This document shows positions 5,573 through 14,697 of a stretch of DNA of 21,416 nucleotides, in pieces. Location: assembly GCA_959604115.1 (NCBI GenBank), contig CAUHBW010000015.1, forward strand, positions 1 through 21,416, written 5' to 3'. This DNA comes from an uncultured Bilophila sp. GTDB taxonomy: Bacteria > Desulfobacterota > Desulfovibrionia > Desulfovibrionales > Desulfovibrionaceae. Each line of letters opens with the position of its first letter. Within the stretch, counting starts at the first letter, position 1. Both the position numbers and the translations under genes were made by a program. The notes below the pieces were generated by a model. That model saw only the letters and a list, made by a program, of their open reading frames with translations. It was not told the origin of the DNA and did not search any database.

Positions 5573-8550
5573 TGCTTGATATACTTGTCAACGGCGTGGA
5601 TCGCGGCATCCGCGCTCTCTCGGAAGCGTTCGCCGGGCCGGTTCACAGTTACTGTCGTCTTGAAACCGTGGATAACGGCGTACTCGTGGCCGATGACGGA
5701 AGCCTCGTCAGCCTTCTTCATCTGGAAGGCTCGCTGAAGCATGTGGGGGTGGAAGAATACGCGGCCATCGTCTCCGGCCTGACGGAAAAGCTCCAGGCCA
5801 CGCTTTCCAAACCGGGGCACGCCCTTCAGGTGGTCTTTGAATATGACCCGGAAAGCAGCGGAGAACGAATTGCCGAGCTTCTTGAGCCGTCGCGCCTGAC
5901 GGCGCACAACCTCGGCCTGCATATCGGCCCGCTGCTGGAGGATTGGGGCCATGCCCTGCAACGCTACTGCGCTCTGGAAACATGCTGGATTGTGCTGTGG
6001 ACGCGGCCCGCCGTGTTGCCCGATACCCTGCGGAAGACGGCGCTGAAGGAACGCGACGCGGCCATGTCCAAAATGCCCACACTTGCGGGTTGTCAGCAGA
6101 TTGCCCGTGCCGTCGCCGCACTGCATGACGCGCACAACGGCTTTCTTACTGGTGTTCTTGATGCCTTCCGGCAGGCGGATTTGCTGGCCTGGCCGCTCAC
6201 GGCGCATGACGCCCTGCGTGACATTCGCCTGTGTATCGCGCCGGAGTTCACCAACCGGGCATGGCGGGCGCTTGTGCCCGGCGATCCCCTGCCGCTCCGC
6301 CTGCCCGACCCGGACATGAGCACAAAAGACGGGCTGCATAACGTCATCTACCCGGACTTCAAAACGCAGCTCTGGCCGCGTGAGGGAAACATGGTGTCGC
6401 GGGGATCCGTCAGAATCGGAGAACGCATCTATGGGCCGCTGATTATGACGCTCATGCCGCAGACGCCCAAACCCTTCCAGGACTTTTTCCGCGTTCTGGC
6501 GCGACGGGACGAGCGTTTGCCGTACCGCATGTCCTTCCTGCTGGAAGACGGCGGCCTGAACATGGGCCTCAAGCCGTTGCTGGCCGCGATTCTGGCGTTC
6601 ACAAACGCGGACAACAAACGTCTCAATAATGCTGTGGAAACCTTGTGCACGCTGGACTTGGAAGGCGTGTGCTGCGTGAAATTCCGTATCTGCCTCTGCA
6701 CCTGGGCCTGTGTGCGGGAAAATGAACAGGACGCTCATCTTCTGCTCAGGCGGCGTGTCGCGGAACTTTCCAAGGCTGTTCAGGGCTGGGGAACGTGCGA
6801 TGTGACGGAAGCTCTCGGCGACCCGCTGCTCGGCGTTACCGCAACCCTGCCCGGCCTGATGCCGTCCAGTCCGGCCCCGGTTACCGCCGCGCCGCTTCAG
6901 GACGCCATCGGCATGTGGCCCTTGCGCTCGGCTTCGCCGTGGAAAGAAGGAAGCCTCCTCTTCCGCACACAGGACGGCAAAATCATGCCCTTTGCGCCGA
7001 ACTCGTCGGAACAGGCCGCATGGATTGATCTGGGGGTAGCGCCGATGGGCGGTGGGAAGTCGGTTTTCCTCAACGCCATGAACTTCGCCTTTGTCACGCA
7101 GGCCGGGCTGTCCCGCCTGCCGTGGCTGTCCATCGTGGACGTGGGGCCGTCTTCTTCCGGCTTGATTACCCTGCTGCGGGAAAACCTGCCCGAAGGGAAA
7201 AAGCACCTTGCCGCCTATCACCGGCTCAGGATGACGCCGGACTATGCCGTCAATCCCTTTGATACGCCGCTGGGCTGCCGCAAGCCCCTGCCCTCGCACA
7301 AGGCGTTCCTCGTCAACCTGCTGTCGCTGCTGGCCACGCCGCTGGATGTCACGGCTCCGGCGGACGGCGTGCCGGGTCTGATAGGTCGGGCCATTGACCT
7401 TGCCTATGAGGAACTCTCGGACGGCAATCATCCCCGGCTCTATCAACCCAATGTGTTGCCGGAACTGCATGAACTCATTGTCCATGAAGGCATCAGACGC
7501 GACGCTTCCACCTCCTGGTGGGAAGTGGTCGATGGGCTTTTTGAGCGGGGGTATGTGCATGAGGCATTGCAGGCGCAGAGATACGCCGTACCCCTGCTGG
7601 CCGATGTGGGGGCGCAGATTCGGCAGAACAAGGGCATCCAGAACACCTATGAGGAACACACCATCAACAATGTCTGGCGCTCTCTGCTGGATGCCATTGA
7701 AGCGTATGTCATCCTGAAGGAACCTACCCGGTTCGATTTGGGCGACGCGCAGATCGTCAGTCTCGACCTGGACGAAGTGGCTCCGCGAGGAGGAGCCACG
7801 GCGGACAGACAGTCGGCGGTCATGTATATGCTGGCCCGACACGTTCTTGGTTCGCGCTTCTTTTTGATGCCCGCTGATGTGCAGCTCATGCCCGAATACT
7901 ATCAGGACTACCATGCCGGACGCATTGAAGCCATCCGGGAAGACCCCAAAAGATTGTGTTATGACGAGGCTCATCGTGTAACCAACAACGTCTCGGTGGC
8001 GGGCCAGCTTCAGGCCGACATGACCACAATGGCGCGGGAATCACGCAAGTGGAACCTGTCCATCGGGCTGTACACGCAGTCCATTGACGACATTCCCAAA
8101 ATCATCACGGACGAACTTGCCACAACCGTGGTCATTCTCGGTTCCGGAACCGAGAAAAGCATCGACAATCTCTCGGAACGCTTCGGCCTGAACGGGGCCT
8201 GCCGTCATGCGCTCTCGCGCCTGGGCAAACCCGGCAAGGCCGGTTCCAATCTCATTGCCCTGTTCAGAACAGGTTCGGGCATGTCCCAGCTTGTCCTCAG
8301 TCTGACCATAGGCCCTCAATCTCTCTGGGCCTTTTCCACCACCACGGAAGACGTGGCTATCCGCAACAATCTCTATCAGCGCCTGGGGCCGTCCGAAACA
8401 CTGCGGCGTCTGGCCGCGCGTTTTCCGGGCGGTTCGGCCAAGGCCGAAGTGGAAAGACGCAGGCGCAACGTCGAAGACCAGAGCGACGCCGATGGGGAAG
8501 TCGTCAACGTCATTCTGGAAATTGCCAACGAAATAGCGAGGGAACTATGA
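5572..8550 (+). CDS. dotO: DotO/IcmB (TraU) VirB4-like ATPase
   Basis: A 992-aa ATPase of the DotO/IcmB/TraU family, the cytoplasmic energy complex that docks beneath the inner-membrane channel. The N-terminal half (about 1-450) is the family-specific region. The P-loop lies at about 490-498, with glycines 493-495, lysine 496 and serine 497 (APMGGGKS). Walker B follows at about 793-800, with LCYDEAH giving the catalytic DE pair. The region after it (DMTTMARESRKWNLSIGLYTQS) is the RecA-like C-terminal part shared with VirB4. The length is close to Legionella DotO and R64 TraU. The start at 5572 is chosen because it overlaps the dotI stop as TAATG, follows AGAGGGA, and matches the conserved N terminus; the open frame upstream of it lies inside dotI. 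Confidence 0.9.
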   Translation: MLDILVNGVDRGIRALSEAFAGPVHSYCRLETVDNGVLVADDGSLVSLLHLEGSLKHVGVEEYAAIVSGLTEKLQATLSKPGHALQVVFEYDPESSGERIAELLEPSRLTAHNLGLHIGPLLEDWGHALQRYCALETCWIVLWTRPAVLPDTLRKTALKERDAAMSKMPTLAGCQQIARAVAALHDAHNGFLTGVLDAFRQADLLAWPLTAHDALRDIRLCIAPEFTNRAWRALVPGDPLPLRLPDPDMSTKDGLHNVIYPDFKTQLWPREGNMVSRGSVRIGERIYGPLIMTLMPQTPKPFQDFFRVLARRDERLPYRMSFLLEDGGLNMGLKPLLAAILAFTNADNKRLNNAVETLCTLDLEGVCCVKFRICLCTWACVRENEQDAHLLLRRRVAELSKAVQGWGTCDVTEALGDPLLGVTATLPGLMPSSPAPVTAAPLQDAIGMWPLRSASPWKEGSLLFRTQDGKIMPFAPNSSEQAAWIDLGVAPMGGGKSVFLNAMNFAFVTQAGLSRLPWLSIVDVGPSSSGLITLLRENLPEGKKHLAAYHRLRMTPDYAVNPFDTPLGCRKPLPSHKAFLVNLLSLLATPLDVTAPADGVPGLIGRAIDLAYEELSDGNHPRLYQPNVLPELHELIVHEGIRRDASTSWWEVVDGLFERGYVHEALQAQRYAVPLLADVGAQIRQNKGIQNTYEEHTINNVWRSLLDAIEAYVILKEPTRFDLGDAQIVSLDLDEVAPRGGATADRQSAVMYMLARHVLGSRFFLMPADVQLMPEYYQDYHAGRIEAIREDPKRLCYDEAHRVTNNVSVAGQLQADMTTMARESRKWNLSIGLYTQSIDDIPKIITDELATTVVILGSGTEKSIDNLSERFGLNGACRHALSRLGKPGKAGSNLIALFRTGSGMSQLVLSLTIGPQSLWAFSTTTEDVAIRNNLYQRLGPSETLRRLAARFPGGSAKAEVERRRRNVEDQSDADGEVVNVILEIANEIAREL

Positions 8551-9644
8551 AAAAAGTTCTTTTGGCTTTGCTGATAACGGCTTTTCCGGCTCAGGTCTGG
8601 GCCGGAGGCTGCGGATGCGGCTCTGTCAGAGCCATCGTCACAGCGGCGAAATCCGAAACCATTCAGGCGGTAAACGCCTATACTGCTGCGGAAGCGCAGG
8701 CCATCCGTTCGGAAATCCTGCTGGCGGCGCAGAACATCATCGGCACCATCAAGACGGAATCCGCCACCATCGTGCGGGCGCTGATCGCCCTCAAGGAGAG
8801 CAATGCCGCCACGCTCAAGGGACAGGCCGTGGCGGGCGAGGCCATGAAAACCGAAGATATGTACGGCAAGGCCGCACAGCCCGCCGGGCTGTGCGGAAGC
8901 AGTTCCCTGGGCGCGGGCATCCAGCTCGGCGCTCAGGCCGGACGGGAAATCCACGCGGCCATGCGCGAGAAGCAGCTTGAACACGCCCATACGCCCAAAA
9001 AGCCGGTGGAATTTCTTCAGCGTGTGCTGGCCGAGGATCAGCCCTCCGAACGGGAAAGTCTGGACGCGCTTTTTCCGCTGCAAAGTACATTGACCGAGGA
9101 TCAGGTGGCGCAGGCCCATGAAGCCGTCAAGACGTTGGCCAATCCCCGCCCGTTGCCGGTGGTGACGGAGGAGCAGAAGGAAACGCCCGCCGGACAGACC
9201 TATGCGGCGGCGCGGAAAATCCATGAGGAACGGATAGCCGCCGTCATGGAGTCACTGAACAACCATGTGGTGTACCACGCGCCCACGCTGCCGGAAGATG
9301 TCACCACCTGGGCGGAAAACCAGTGGTCGGAAGCGGGCGGGAGCGGTACGCCGCCCGGCATTGTGGACGGCAAGCTCTCGGAGGCCGGGCTGTACAGGCT
9401 CCTCTCGCAGATGCGCGTCGGCAATCCCAACTGGTTCGCGCAAATAGCCACAGCAACGGATACGGGGCTTTTGCGGGAGCTGGTCATCATGCAGGCGTTC
9501 CAGATGGAGCTGACGCGCAAGAATACGGATTTGCTCGACAGGCTGACCGTCATTGCCTCGCTGGACTTTCTTACCCGTATGGAAGGCACGACAGGCAGGG
9601 AAATGGATGACCTCTACACGCGCATGGTCGGCGCTCAACAGTAG
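8547..9644 (+). CDS. TraW/IcmX-like exported protein
   Basis: A 365-aa exported protein with a clear signal peptide (residues 1-19, ending VWA) and a cysteine-rich mature start (GGCGCG). A helical region (about 30-90) rich in alanine follows, compatible with coiled coil. The C-terminal half is mixed and mostly soluble. It starts on an ATGA overlap with dotO and is followed by dotA. In IncI plasmids traW (an IcmX relative) lies between traU and traY, so position and export agree with a TraW assignment. Sequence motifs alone do not prove it. A periplasmic role in assembly or stability of the transfer channel would be expected. Confidence 0.55.
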   Translation: MKKVLLALLITAFPAQVWAGGCGCGSVRAIVTAAKSETIQAVNAYTAAEAQAIRSEILLAAQNIIGTIKTESATIVRALIALKESNAATLKGQAVAGEAMKTEDMYGKAAQPAGLCGSSSLGAGIQLGAQAGREIHAAMREKQLEHAHTPKKPVEFLQRVLAEDQPSERESLDALFPLQSTLTEDQVAQAHEAVKTLANPRPLPVVTEEQKETPAGQTYAAARKIHEERIAAVMESLNNHVVYHAPTLPEDVTTWAENQWSEAGGSGTPPGIVDGKLSEAGLYRLLSQMRVGNPNWFAQIATATDTGLLRELVIMQAFQMELTRKNTDLLDRLTVIASLDFLTRMEGTTGREMDDLYTRMVGAQQ

Positions 9645-9656
9645 GGGGAGAGCTGT

Positions 9657-11759
9657 ATGGCAACAGACCTTCCCGCGACTTCGGAAGTCCTGCTCCCGAC
9701 CGATGCCAGCAAGCATATTCTGGACACTTTTCTCGGCCAGGGCTGGGATAGCTGGGGCGCGAGCCTTGGCGGCAGTCAGGCTTCCGAACTGATGCTTGAA
9801 ATGTTCAGCGCCTTCAACCTGATTGCGCTGGCTGTGGTGTCGGCCCTGTTCATCTGGGTGCTGGCCGTTGCCGTGGCCGGGACGGCCCACGAAGGCACTC
9901 CTTTCGGAAAGCGTTTCAGCTCGCTGTGGATGCCGCTGCGTTTTGTGGGCGCAATGGGGGCATTGGCTCCCATTTTCAAGGGACTGTCGCTCTTTCAGGT
10001 GGCGATTCTGGCCTGCATCGGCTTTTCCATCAACCTCGGCAACTACGTCTGGGAGCTGGGTACGGACTATTTTGTGGAGCATGGTGGGCAGCTTTCTCCC
10101 CAGGCTCCGGATCAGAACGTCACTCAGTATGCGTCCATCACCAACGGCGCTCTGGAATCGCTGACACTCCAGTATTACCTGAACGAACGGCGCGGTCTGA
10201 ACATCACGCCGGGCGGGGAATGGAAATACAGCGGCAACTGGTTCCGCTCCGGGGGCGAATACAGATTCATCTTCAACGGCAACGCGGGAAGCATCACGGT
10301 TTCCTGCGTGGACGAAAGTGACGCCCTGTGCCGGGGAAAGGTCAATGCCGTGGGCACGGCCATTTCCGCGCTCTCACCTCTGGCGCAACAGCTTGCCGAT
10401 CCCGATACTCCGGCTTCCTCCATCGAGCCTCGCGCCCTGTACGATGCGGCCAATCAGGTCAACACGACCATCCTTTCCGGTCTGCAAAGCTACGCGCAAC
10501 AGGGACAGCTTCAGGGCAAGCTCAACGAGTTCAGGGAAAATGCCGCGCAATACGGCTGGTTTGCGGCAGGTTCGTCCTACTGGTCTATCGCCTGGATCAA
10601 TCAGGAAGTCCGGGAAGCCATGTACTCCGGCATTGCCTACAGCCCGCACGAGTACACGGTATCGGAACTCCATGCCCTGATGCACGGCCTGCGGGACTAT
10701 GAAGCGGCCAAAGAGCGTGTGGCCAACTATATCAAGACCGCCTACGCCAGCCGGAGGGGGATTTCCGACACCACGGCCACGCCGTCCGTTACGGACGAAG
10801 GCCGGGCCTTTGATGAAATCCGCAACTGGCTGCGGGCAACGCTGAATCAGCTCGTGGCCGGGAACATCCTGCCCATAGCCGTTGAAAAGCTCTCCAGCCA
10901 GGACCCGATCATGGCGGTGTCCGATGTCGGGGACTATCTCATCGGCACGGCCTGGGGCCTTGCCTCGGCGCTCGGCGTGGTGGATGTGGCACACTCGATG
11001 GGCAAAGCACTGTCCTTTGTGGGCAAGGCCATTCCCAATCTGGACAAATACATTTCCTTTGTCCTGTTCACGGTCTTTCTGCCTCTCCTGCTCTACGGGC
11101 TGGCGCTGGCCTACTACTTGCCCGCCATTCCCTTCATCCGCTGGATTTCCGCGCTTGTCGGCTGGATCATTCTGGTGGTGGAAGCTCTTGTGGCCGCGCC
11201 GCTCTGGCTCTGCGCCCATGCCCTGCCCGAAGGGGACGGCGCTGCGGGCCAGCACGGCAAACGGGGCTACTTCCTTCTGCTCGGCATTCTCATCCGCCCG
11301 CCGCTCATGGTCTGCGGATTCTTCGCCGCTGTCATCCTCATGAACGTGGTGGGCAGGCTGCTCGGCGCGGGCTTCGAGCTGTTTGTCGGCGGAACCATGC
11401 AGACCAAGGTTATCGGCATTACCGGCACGTTCTCCATGCTCGTCATCCTCGGCATCGTGGTCATCATGACGGCCAACAAGTTTTTCAGCCTCATCCACTA
11501 CCTGCCCGAACACGTTACCAACTGGATAGGCCAGCAGTTCCACGCCCTTGGCGAGAAGGAAGACCAGGCAGGTGTGAAAAACGTCTTTGTCGGTTCCACC
11601 AATGCGGTTTCCTCCGGCGCTCATGGAGCGCGGGAACTGCGCGGCGACATTTCACGGCAATGGAACAACCCCGGCGCGGGCAACGCCCGGACTTCAACGC
11701 CGCAGGCCCCTGCGTCCAGCCCCAGGCCGGGACTGACGCAACAGAATTTCAGGAGCTGA
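9657..11759 (+). CDS. dotA: DotA/TraY family polytopic inner-membrane protein
   Basis: A 700-aa protein with membrane helices near residues 54-76 and 92-132. A large periplasmic domain (about 135-455) follows, then a C-terminal helix cluster near 464-485, 490-530, 537-565 and 584-610. The tail after 620 is rich in Ala, Pro and Gly. This arrangement is diagnostic of DotA/TraY, with motifs such as SSLWMPLRFVGAMGALAPIF after the first helix and PLLLYGLALAYYLPAIPFIRW in the C-terminal cluster. The size is close to R64 TraY and smaller than Legionella DotA. A strong GGGGGAG site precedes the ATG. DotA is required for transfer and can form ring-like assemblies in Legionella. Confidence 0.88.
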   Translation: MATDLPATSEVLLPTDASKHILDTFLGQGWDSWGASLGGSQASELMLEMFSAFNLIALAVVSALFIWVLAVAVAGTAHEGTPFGKRFSSLWMPLRFVGAMGALAPIFKGLSLFQVAILACIGFSINLGNYVWELGTDYFVEHGGQLSPQAPDQNVTQYASITNGALESLTLQYYLNERRGLNITPGGEWKYSGNWFRSGGEYRFIFNGNAGSITVSCVDESDALCRGKVNAVGTAISALSPLAQQLADPDTPASSIEPRALYDAANQVNTTILSGLQSYAQQGQLQGKLNEFRENAAQYGWFAAGSSYWSIAWINQEVREAMYSGIAYSPHEYTVSELHALMHGLRDYEAAKERVANYIKTAYASRRGISDTTATPSVTDEGRAFDEIRNWLRATLNQLVAGNILPIAVEKLSSQDPIMAVSDVGDYLIGTAWGLASALGVVDVAHSMGKALSFVGKAIPNLDKYISFVLFTVFLPLLLYGLALAYYLPAIPFIRWISALVGWIILVVEALVAAPLWLCAHALPEGDGAAGQHGKRGYFLLLGILIRPPLMVCGFFAAVILMNVVGRLLGAGFELFVGGTMQTKVIGITGTFSMLVILGIVVIMTANKFFSLIHYLPEHVTNWIGQQFHALGEKEDQAGVKNVFVGSTNAVSSGAHGARELRGDISRQWNNPGAGNARTSTPQAPASSPRPGLTQQNFRS

Positions 11760-11760
11760 T

Positions 11761-12402
11761 ATGGATATTTTCGACAAGGAAAAAACCGTCATCAGTTGCT
11801 TTGACCTGACCGGCAACATGGTGCGCCCCTGGGCGGAAGCGGGATACCTCTGTTACTGCGTCGATATACAGCATCCGCAGGGAGAAACGAGACAGGGAAA
11901 CATTATCCGTGTCGGCGCGGACATGCGCGACTGGCTGCCGCCGTTCCGCCCCATCATCTTTGCCGCCTTCTTCCCGCCCTGCACGGATGTGGCCGTTTCC
12001 GGGGCACGGTGGTTCAGGGACAAGGGGCTGTTCGCGCTGTTCCAGTCCATACGCCTGTTCTACGCTTCCATCCGCCTCGCGGAATGGACACATGCGCCGT
12101 ACCTCATCGAAAACCCCGTCTCCACCATCTCCACTTACTGGCGCAAGCCTGATTTCACCTTCGATCCCTGTGATTACGCGGGCTATCCGGGCGGTGAAAA
12201 CGACCTGTACACCAAGAAAACCTGCCTCTGGACAGGGGGCGGCTTCATTATGCCGCCACCCAAACGGCTTGAGCCGGTACAGGGCAGCAGGATGCACCGG
12301 CTTCCTCCTTCACCGGAAAGAGCGAACCTCCGCAGCGCCACGCCGATGGGCTTTGCCCGCGCGGTGTTTGAGGCGAACTGTCCCGGCTGGAGGTCGGCAT
12401 GA
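11761..12402 (+). CDS. Small cytosine-C5 methyltransferase-like protein
   Basis: A 213-aa protein with a SAM-methyltransferase layout of the DNA cytosine-C5 type. Motif I-like CFDLTGN is at 13-19 and an acidic residue follows in YCVDIQH (Asp35). Motif IV-like FFPPCTDVAVSG has the presumed catalytic Cys74. Motif VI-like IENP has Glu117 and Asn118. It is much shorter than standard m5C methyltransferases and shows no obvious target-recognition domain, resembling the compact orphan enzymes common in phages and plasmids. No restriction nuclease is adjacent. It is embedded in the transfer operon, one base after the dotA stop with AGGAG upstream, and it overlaps the next gene (ATGA). Protection of the element from host restriction is a plausible but unproven role. 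Substrate and base are unknown. Confidence 0.75.
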   Translation: MDIFDKEKTVISCFDLTGNMVRPWAEAGYLCYCVDIQHPQGETRQGNIIRVGADMRDWLPPFRPIIFAAFFPPCTDVAVSGARWFRDKGLFALFQSIRLFYASIRLAEWTHAPYLIENPVSTISTYWRKPDFTFDPCDYAGYPGGENDLYTKKTCLWTGGGFIMPPPKRLEPVQGSRMHRLPPSPERANLRSATPMGFARAVFEANCPGWRSA

Positions 12403-12827
12403 AAACGCCCGTTTCCCTTTCAAGTGTTCTGGCTCTCGCCGGTGAATCCCGTCAGCACCTGACGGAACTCCGTTCCGGTTTCCGTTCCCGGCTGGCCGCG
12501 TTCCGGCGGAACCGCGCGGCCTCGGAACAGGCCGCGCTGGAAGAAGATTTCTCCCTTGTTCTTGCGGCCTGGGGTATTGCCGACGCGGATATTCCCGGCG
12601 TCATCTCGGCCTTGCGCCTGCGCCTGCCGGTGTTCGCCGTTCCGATGCTGGCCTGCCTCATTACGGCGGCATGGTCGCACAGTCCGGTTTCCTTCCTGTC
12701 ATTGGCCTGCGTTGCACCGCCCTGTCTGCTCGGCATGGTCACGACGCTCTGGCGCATTTCCATTTTGCGTCACCGTCGCTTTACGCCGCTGTGCCGCTGG
12801 TTGTTGCGTTTCCGCAAACGCCCGTAG
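12399..12827 (+). CDS. IcmV/TraX-like two-helix membrane protein
   Basis: A 142-aa protein with a basic, helical N-terminal half and two adjacent membrane helices (about 75-92 and 97-118). It ends in a very basic cytoplasmic tail (RHRRF then WLLRFRKRP). This cytoplasm-helix-hairpin-cytoplasm form, with a phrase like EEDFSLVLAAWGI before the helices, fits the IcmV/TraX family that accompanies dotA/traY. Sequence similarity is too weak for certainty. It starts on an ATGA overlap with the methyltransferase-like gene. If it is TraX, the methyltransferase has been inserted between traY and traX without breaking translational coupling. Confidence 0.5.
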   Translation: MKTPVSLSSVLALAGESRQHLTELRSGFRSRLAAFRRNRAASEQAALEEDFSLVLAAWGIADADIPGVISALRLRLPVFAVPMLACLITAAWSHSPVSFLSLACVAPPCLLGMVTTLWRISILRHRRFTPLCRWLLRFRKRP

Positions 12828-12874
12828 CGGGCGGGGTGTGTCTCTCTTAACCTCAATTATGAAGGAGTAGCTTC

Positions 12875-13345
12875 GTGTTTCCCAGAACCCTATTGATACT
12901 GTCCTGTCTGGCTCTTGCGGCCTGCGCGGAGAAAACCACGCCTCCGGTTCCTCATGAAGTCGATTTCGTATCAGCTACGCTTGGACAGGCTGCGGAGCAG
13001 GCCCACGGCGAACTCGCCATGCTCGCCAGACTGCGCGGGCAGGGTATGCAGCCCTTGCTGCCGCCCGCCGCTCCTTCTCTGGCGCAGCCCGTTTCCCTTG
13101 CCTGGACTGGCGAAGCGTCCGGGGCGCTCAAGGAAATCTGCCTGCAACTCGGCTACCGTTATAAAGAGGCGGGGACTCCTTCCGCGCAGGCTTTGACGGT
13201 CGTGGTGCGCGGTTTGAACCGTCCGGCGCATGAACTGCTGGAAGACATCGCATGGCAGATTCAGCCGCAAGCCGTAGTGCGCGTCGATTCCGTCAACCGG
13301 GTACTGACACTGGCCAGAACTTCCGGCGCGGAGGCACGGTCATGA
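12875..13345 (+). CDS. dotD: DotD/TraH family outer-membrane lipoprotein
   Basis: A 156-aa lipoprotein whose lipobox LAAC puts the acylated cysteine at residue 17. The mature part carries the secretin-N0-like fold of DotD: a helical linker (residues about 35-60), then LAWTGEASGALKEICLQLGY and HELLEDIAWQIQP, which are characteristic of the N0 domain. DotD and DotC target DotH to the outer membrane. The GTG start is supported by GAAGGAG (12861-12867), eight bases upstream. The 47-base gap before it is one of the longest in the operon, so an internal promoter is possible, although none is recognised. Length agrees with R64 TraH and Legionella DotD as remembered. Confidence 0.85.
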   Translation: MFPRTLLILSCLALAACAEKTTPPVPHEVDFVSATLGQAAEQAHGELAMLARLRGQGMQPLLPPAAPSLAQPVSLAWTGEASGALKEICLQLGYRYKEAGTPSAQALTVVVRGLNRPAHELLEDIAWQIQPQAVVRVDSVNRVLTLARTSGAEARS

Positions 13346-14604
13346 AAGCTCCCGCCATCCTTCTCCCCAAAGAGCCGTTACCTGATTTGCATGAGGCTCC
13401 CATCCACATGGGAAGTTATCAAAAAGGATTTCGGGAAGGTTTTCAAGATGGCTTTGCCGCCGCCGACTTGTCCACGCCCGGCGTCGTTCTTTGTGGAAGC
13501 GGTATCCTGGCATTGCTGATTGCCTGCATCGTGGTCATGCGTCACGCCTCGCGCGTGGTGAACATCCTTTGTCAGCGTTTTCAGCAGGTTGAACTGTCCT
13601 CAAAAAACGCATCACAAAAGCTGGCTGTACTTGTTTTGCCGTTTCTGCTCTGCGCCAGTCTGACCGGCTGTGCCGTCAGACAAGGTGAAGTCGTCAATCC
13701 CGCGCCCGTGTCGCCGGAAATAGCCAATGCGCCGAAGCCTGCCGATGGTATAACCAAAGAAGGAGCCTTCACTCCCTATGACGCCTCGTACCGGGAAGAC
13801 GGTTCCGGGCAGTACCTTGCCGTCCATATTCCCGCAGACCCGGCCTCCGGGCCGCGTCACGGCGATCCCGCCGAACTTGCGGGACTGCTGGAAATGACAG
13901 GTACGGCGACCGGCAAAGAGAAAACCGCCGTTCAGCTTATGCGCCCCAAAGCCATCCGGGAAGCGGCGCGGCTTGTCACCTTCCAGACAGCCATGTCCTG
14001 GCGTTACGGCCAGCTTGTGACGGAAACGGAACGCTACAGCGCCATTATGGATACGGCTTTCAACTTTGCGCCCCTCATGCTCACTCAGGATGAAGCCCTG
14101 ATTATGCCGCCCCTGATCACGCGGGCGGGAGCATCCATGCGCATTGAAGATAACGCCACGGCCACGGCGGCGAAAACCACCTATGAACTGCTGGAACCGG
14201 CCAGGTACATCGCTGTTGTGCCCAACTGGCGGGAGTTTCTCATGGCCGACGACTTCCCCGAACCGGAACAGCCCAATCCCGCCGTGCTGCCGAAAAACGC
14301 GGAGGAACGCGCCATCTGGCGAACCGCCGTGCGCGAAGCCTGGGAACAGGGGCTGGTCGAAGCCGACCAGCTCTATGCCGACAATGTGTCCCGCATGGCG
14401 CGGAGTTATCGCGGCGTCATGCTCTATCACCTGCTCACCGCCCAACATCTCATGAGCCGGGTCAATACCGCGTCCGCCGACCTGGGGACGCGCCGATCCG
14501 ACAACGGCAACAAGCTGAACATCGGCCAGAAGGTCTACCGGATTACCGCGCCTTCCGCGTTCACGGTCGCGCCCGCCGCGTCCCGGAAGAAAGGAGGAAA
14601 ATAG
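13342..14604 (+). CDS. dotC: DotC/TraI family lipoprotein with an extra N-terminal membrane segment
   Basis: A 420-aa protein. The C-terminal 311 residues are the DotC/TraI domain, beginning at an internal lipobox LTGC with Cys110, preceded by its own hydrophobic signal (about 93-107). Motifs such as EAARLVTFQTAMSWRYGQL, AFNFAPLM and VPNWREFLM are typical of DotC. The first 90 residues are additional: a soluble start containing GFREGFQDGF, then a membrane helix (about 47-66). No credible internal start with a ribosome site was found between that helix and the lipobox. The ATG at 13342 overlaps the dotD stop (ATGA) and follows GGAGG, so the extension is probably translated. Signal peptidase II cleavage at Cys110 would release the extension as a separate membrane peptide. 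Confidence 0.85.
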   Translation: MKAPAILLPKEPLPDLHEAPIHMGSYQKGFREGFQDGFAAADLSTPGVVLCGSGILALLIACIVVMRHASRVVNILCQRFQQVELSSKNASQKLAVLVLPFLLCASLTGCAVRQGEVVNPAPVSPEIANAPKPADGITKEGAFTPYDASYREDGSGQYLAVHIPADPASGPRHGDPAELAGLLEMTGTATGKEKTAVQLMRPKAIREAARLVTFQTAMSWRYGQLVTETERYSAIMDTAFNFAPLMLTQDEALIMPPLITRAGASMRIEDNATATAAKTTYELLEPARYIAVVPNWREFLMADDFPEPEQPNPAVLPKNAEERAIWRTAVREAWEQGLVEADQLYADNVSRMARSYRGVMLYHLLTAQHLMSRVNTASADLGTRRSDNGNKLNIGQKVYRITAPSAFTVAPAASRKKGGK

Positions 14605-14605
14605 C

Positions 14606-14697
14606 ATGGGGCCAGCGATTTCTACCCGCATGAACCCCGTATCCGCTGGACGCATACGGAACTCAACGATCTGCTGCTCTGGGGAACTCATTACGGC
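14606..14697 (+). other. dotB: Frameshifted 5' end of dotB
   Basis: An ATG at 14606 follows a near-perfect AGGAGG site (14592-14597) at correct spacing, but its frame ends after about 39 codons. The frame that continues into dotB is open from 14605 and encodes conserved DotB-type sequence: DFYPHEP, then RIRWTHTELNDLLLWGTHYG. It contains no ATG, GTG or TTG. Changing the four-G run (14608-14611) to five G would join the good start to the good frame and add 31 residues. This is a real mutation, a sequencing error in a homopolymer, or a -1 slippage site. Confidence 0.75.

Noticed and set aside
5542..7974. 810-codon open frame on the minus strand
   Set aside because: It is the mirror of dotO in GC-rich DNA. 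It lacks a ribosome site and recognisable domains, while dotO on the other strand has complete ATPase motifs.
10374..11624. 416-codon open frame on the minus strand
   Set aside because: It is a shadow of dotA; the residues are charged and repetitive as expected from the complement of hydrophobic codons.
13252..13341. Upstream extension of the dotC frame
   Set aside because: It overlaps the end of dotD; the ATG at 13342 has GGAGG and an ATGA overlap.
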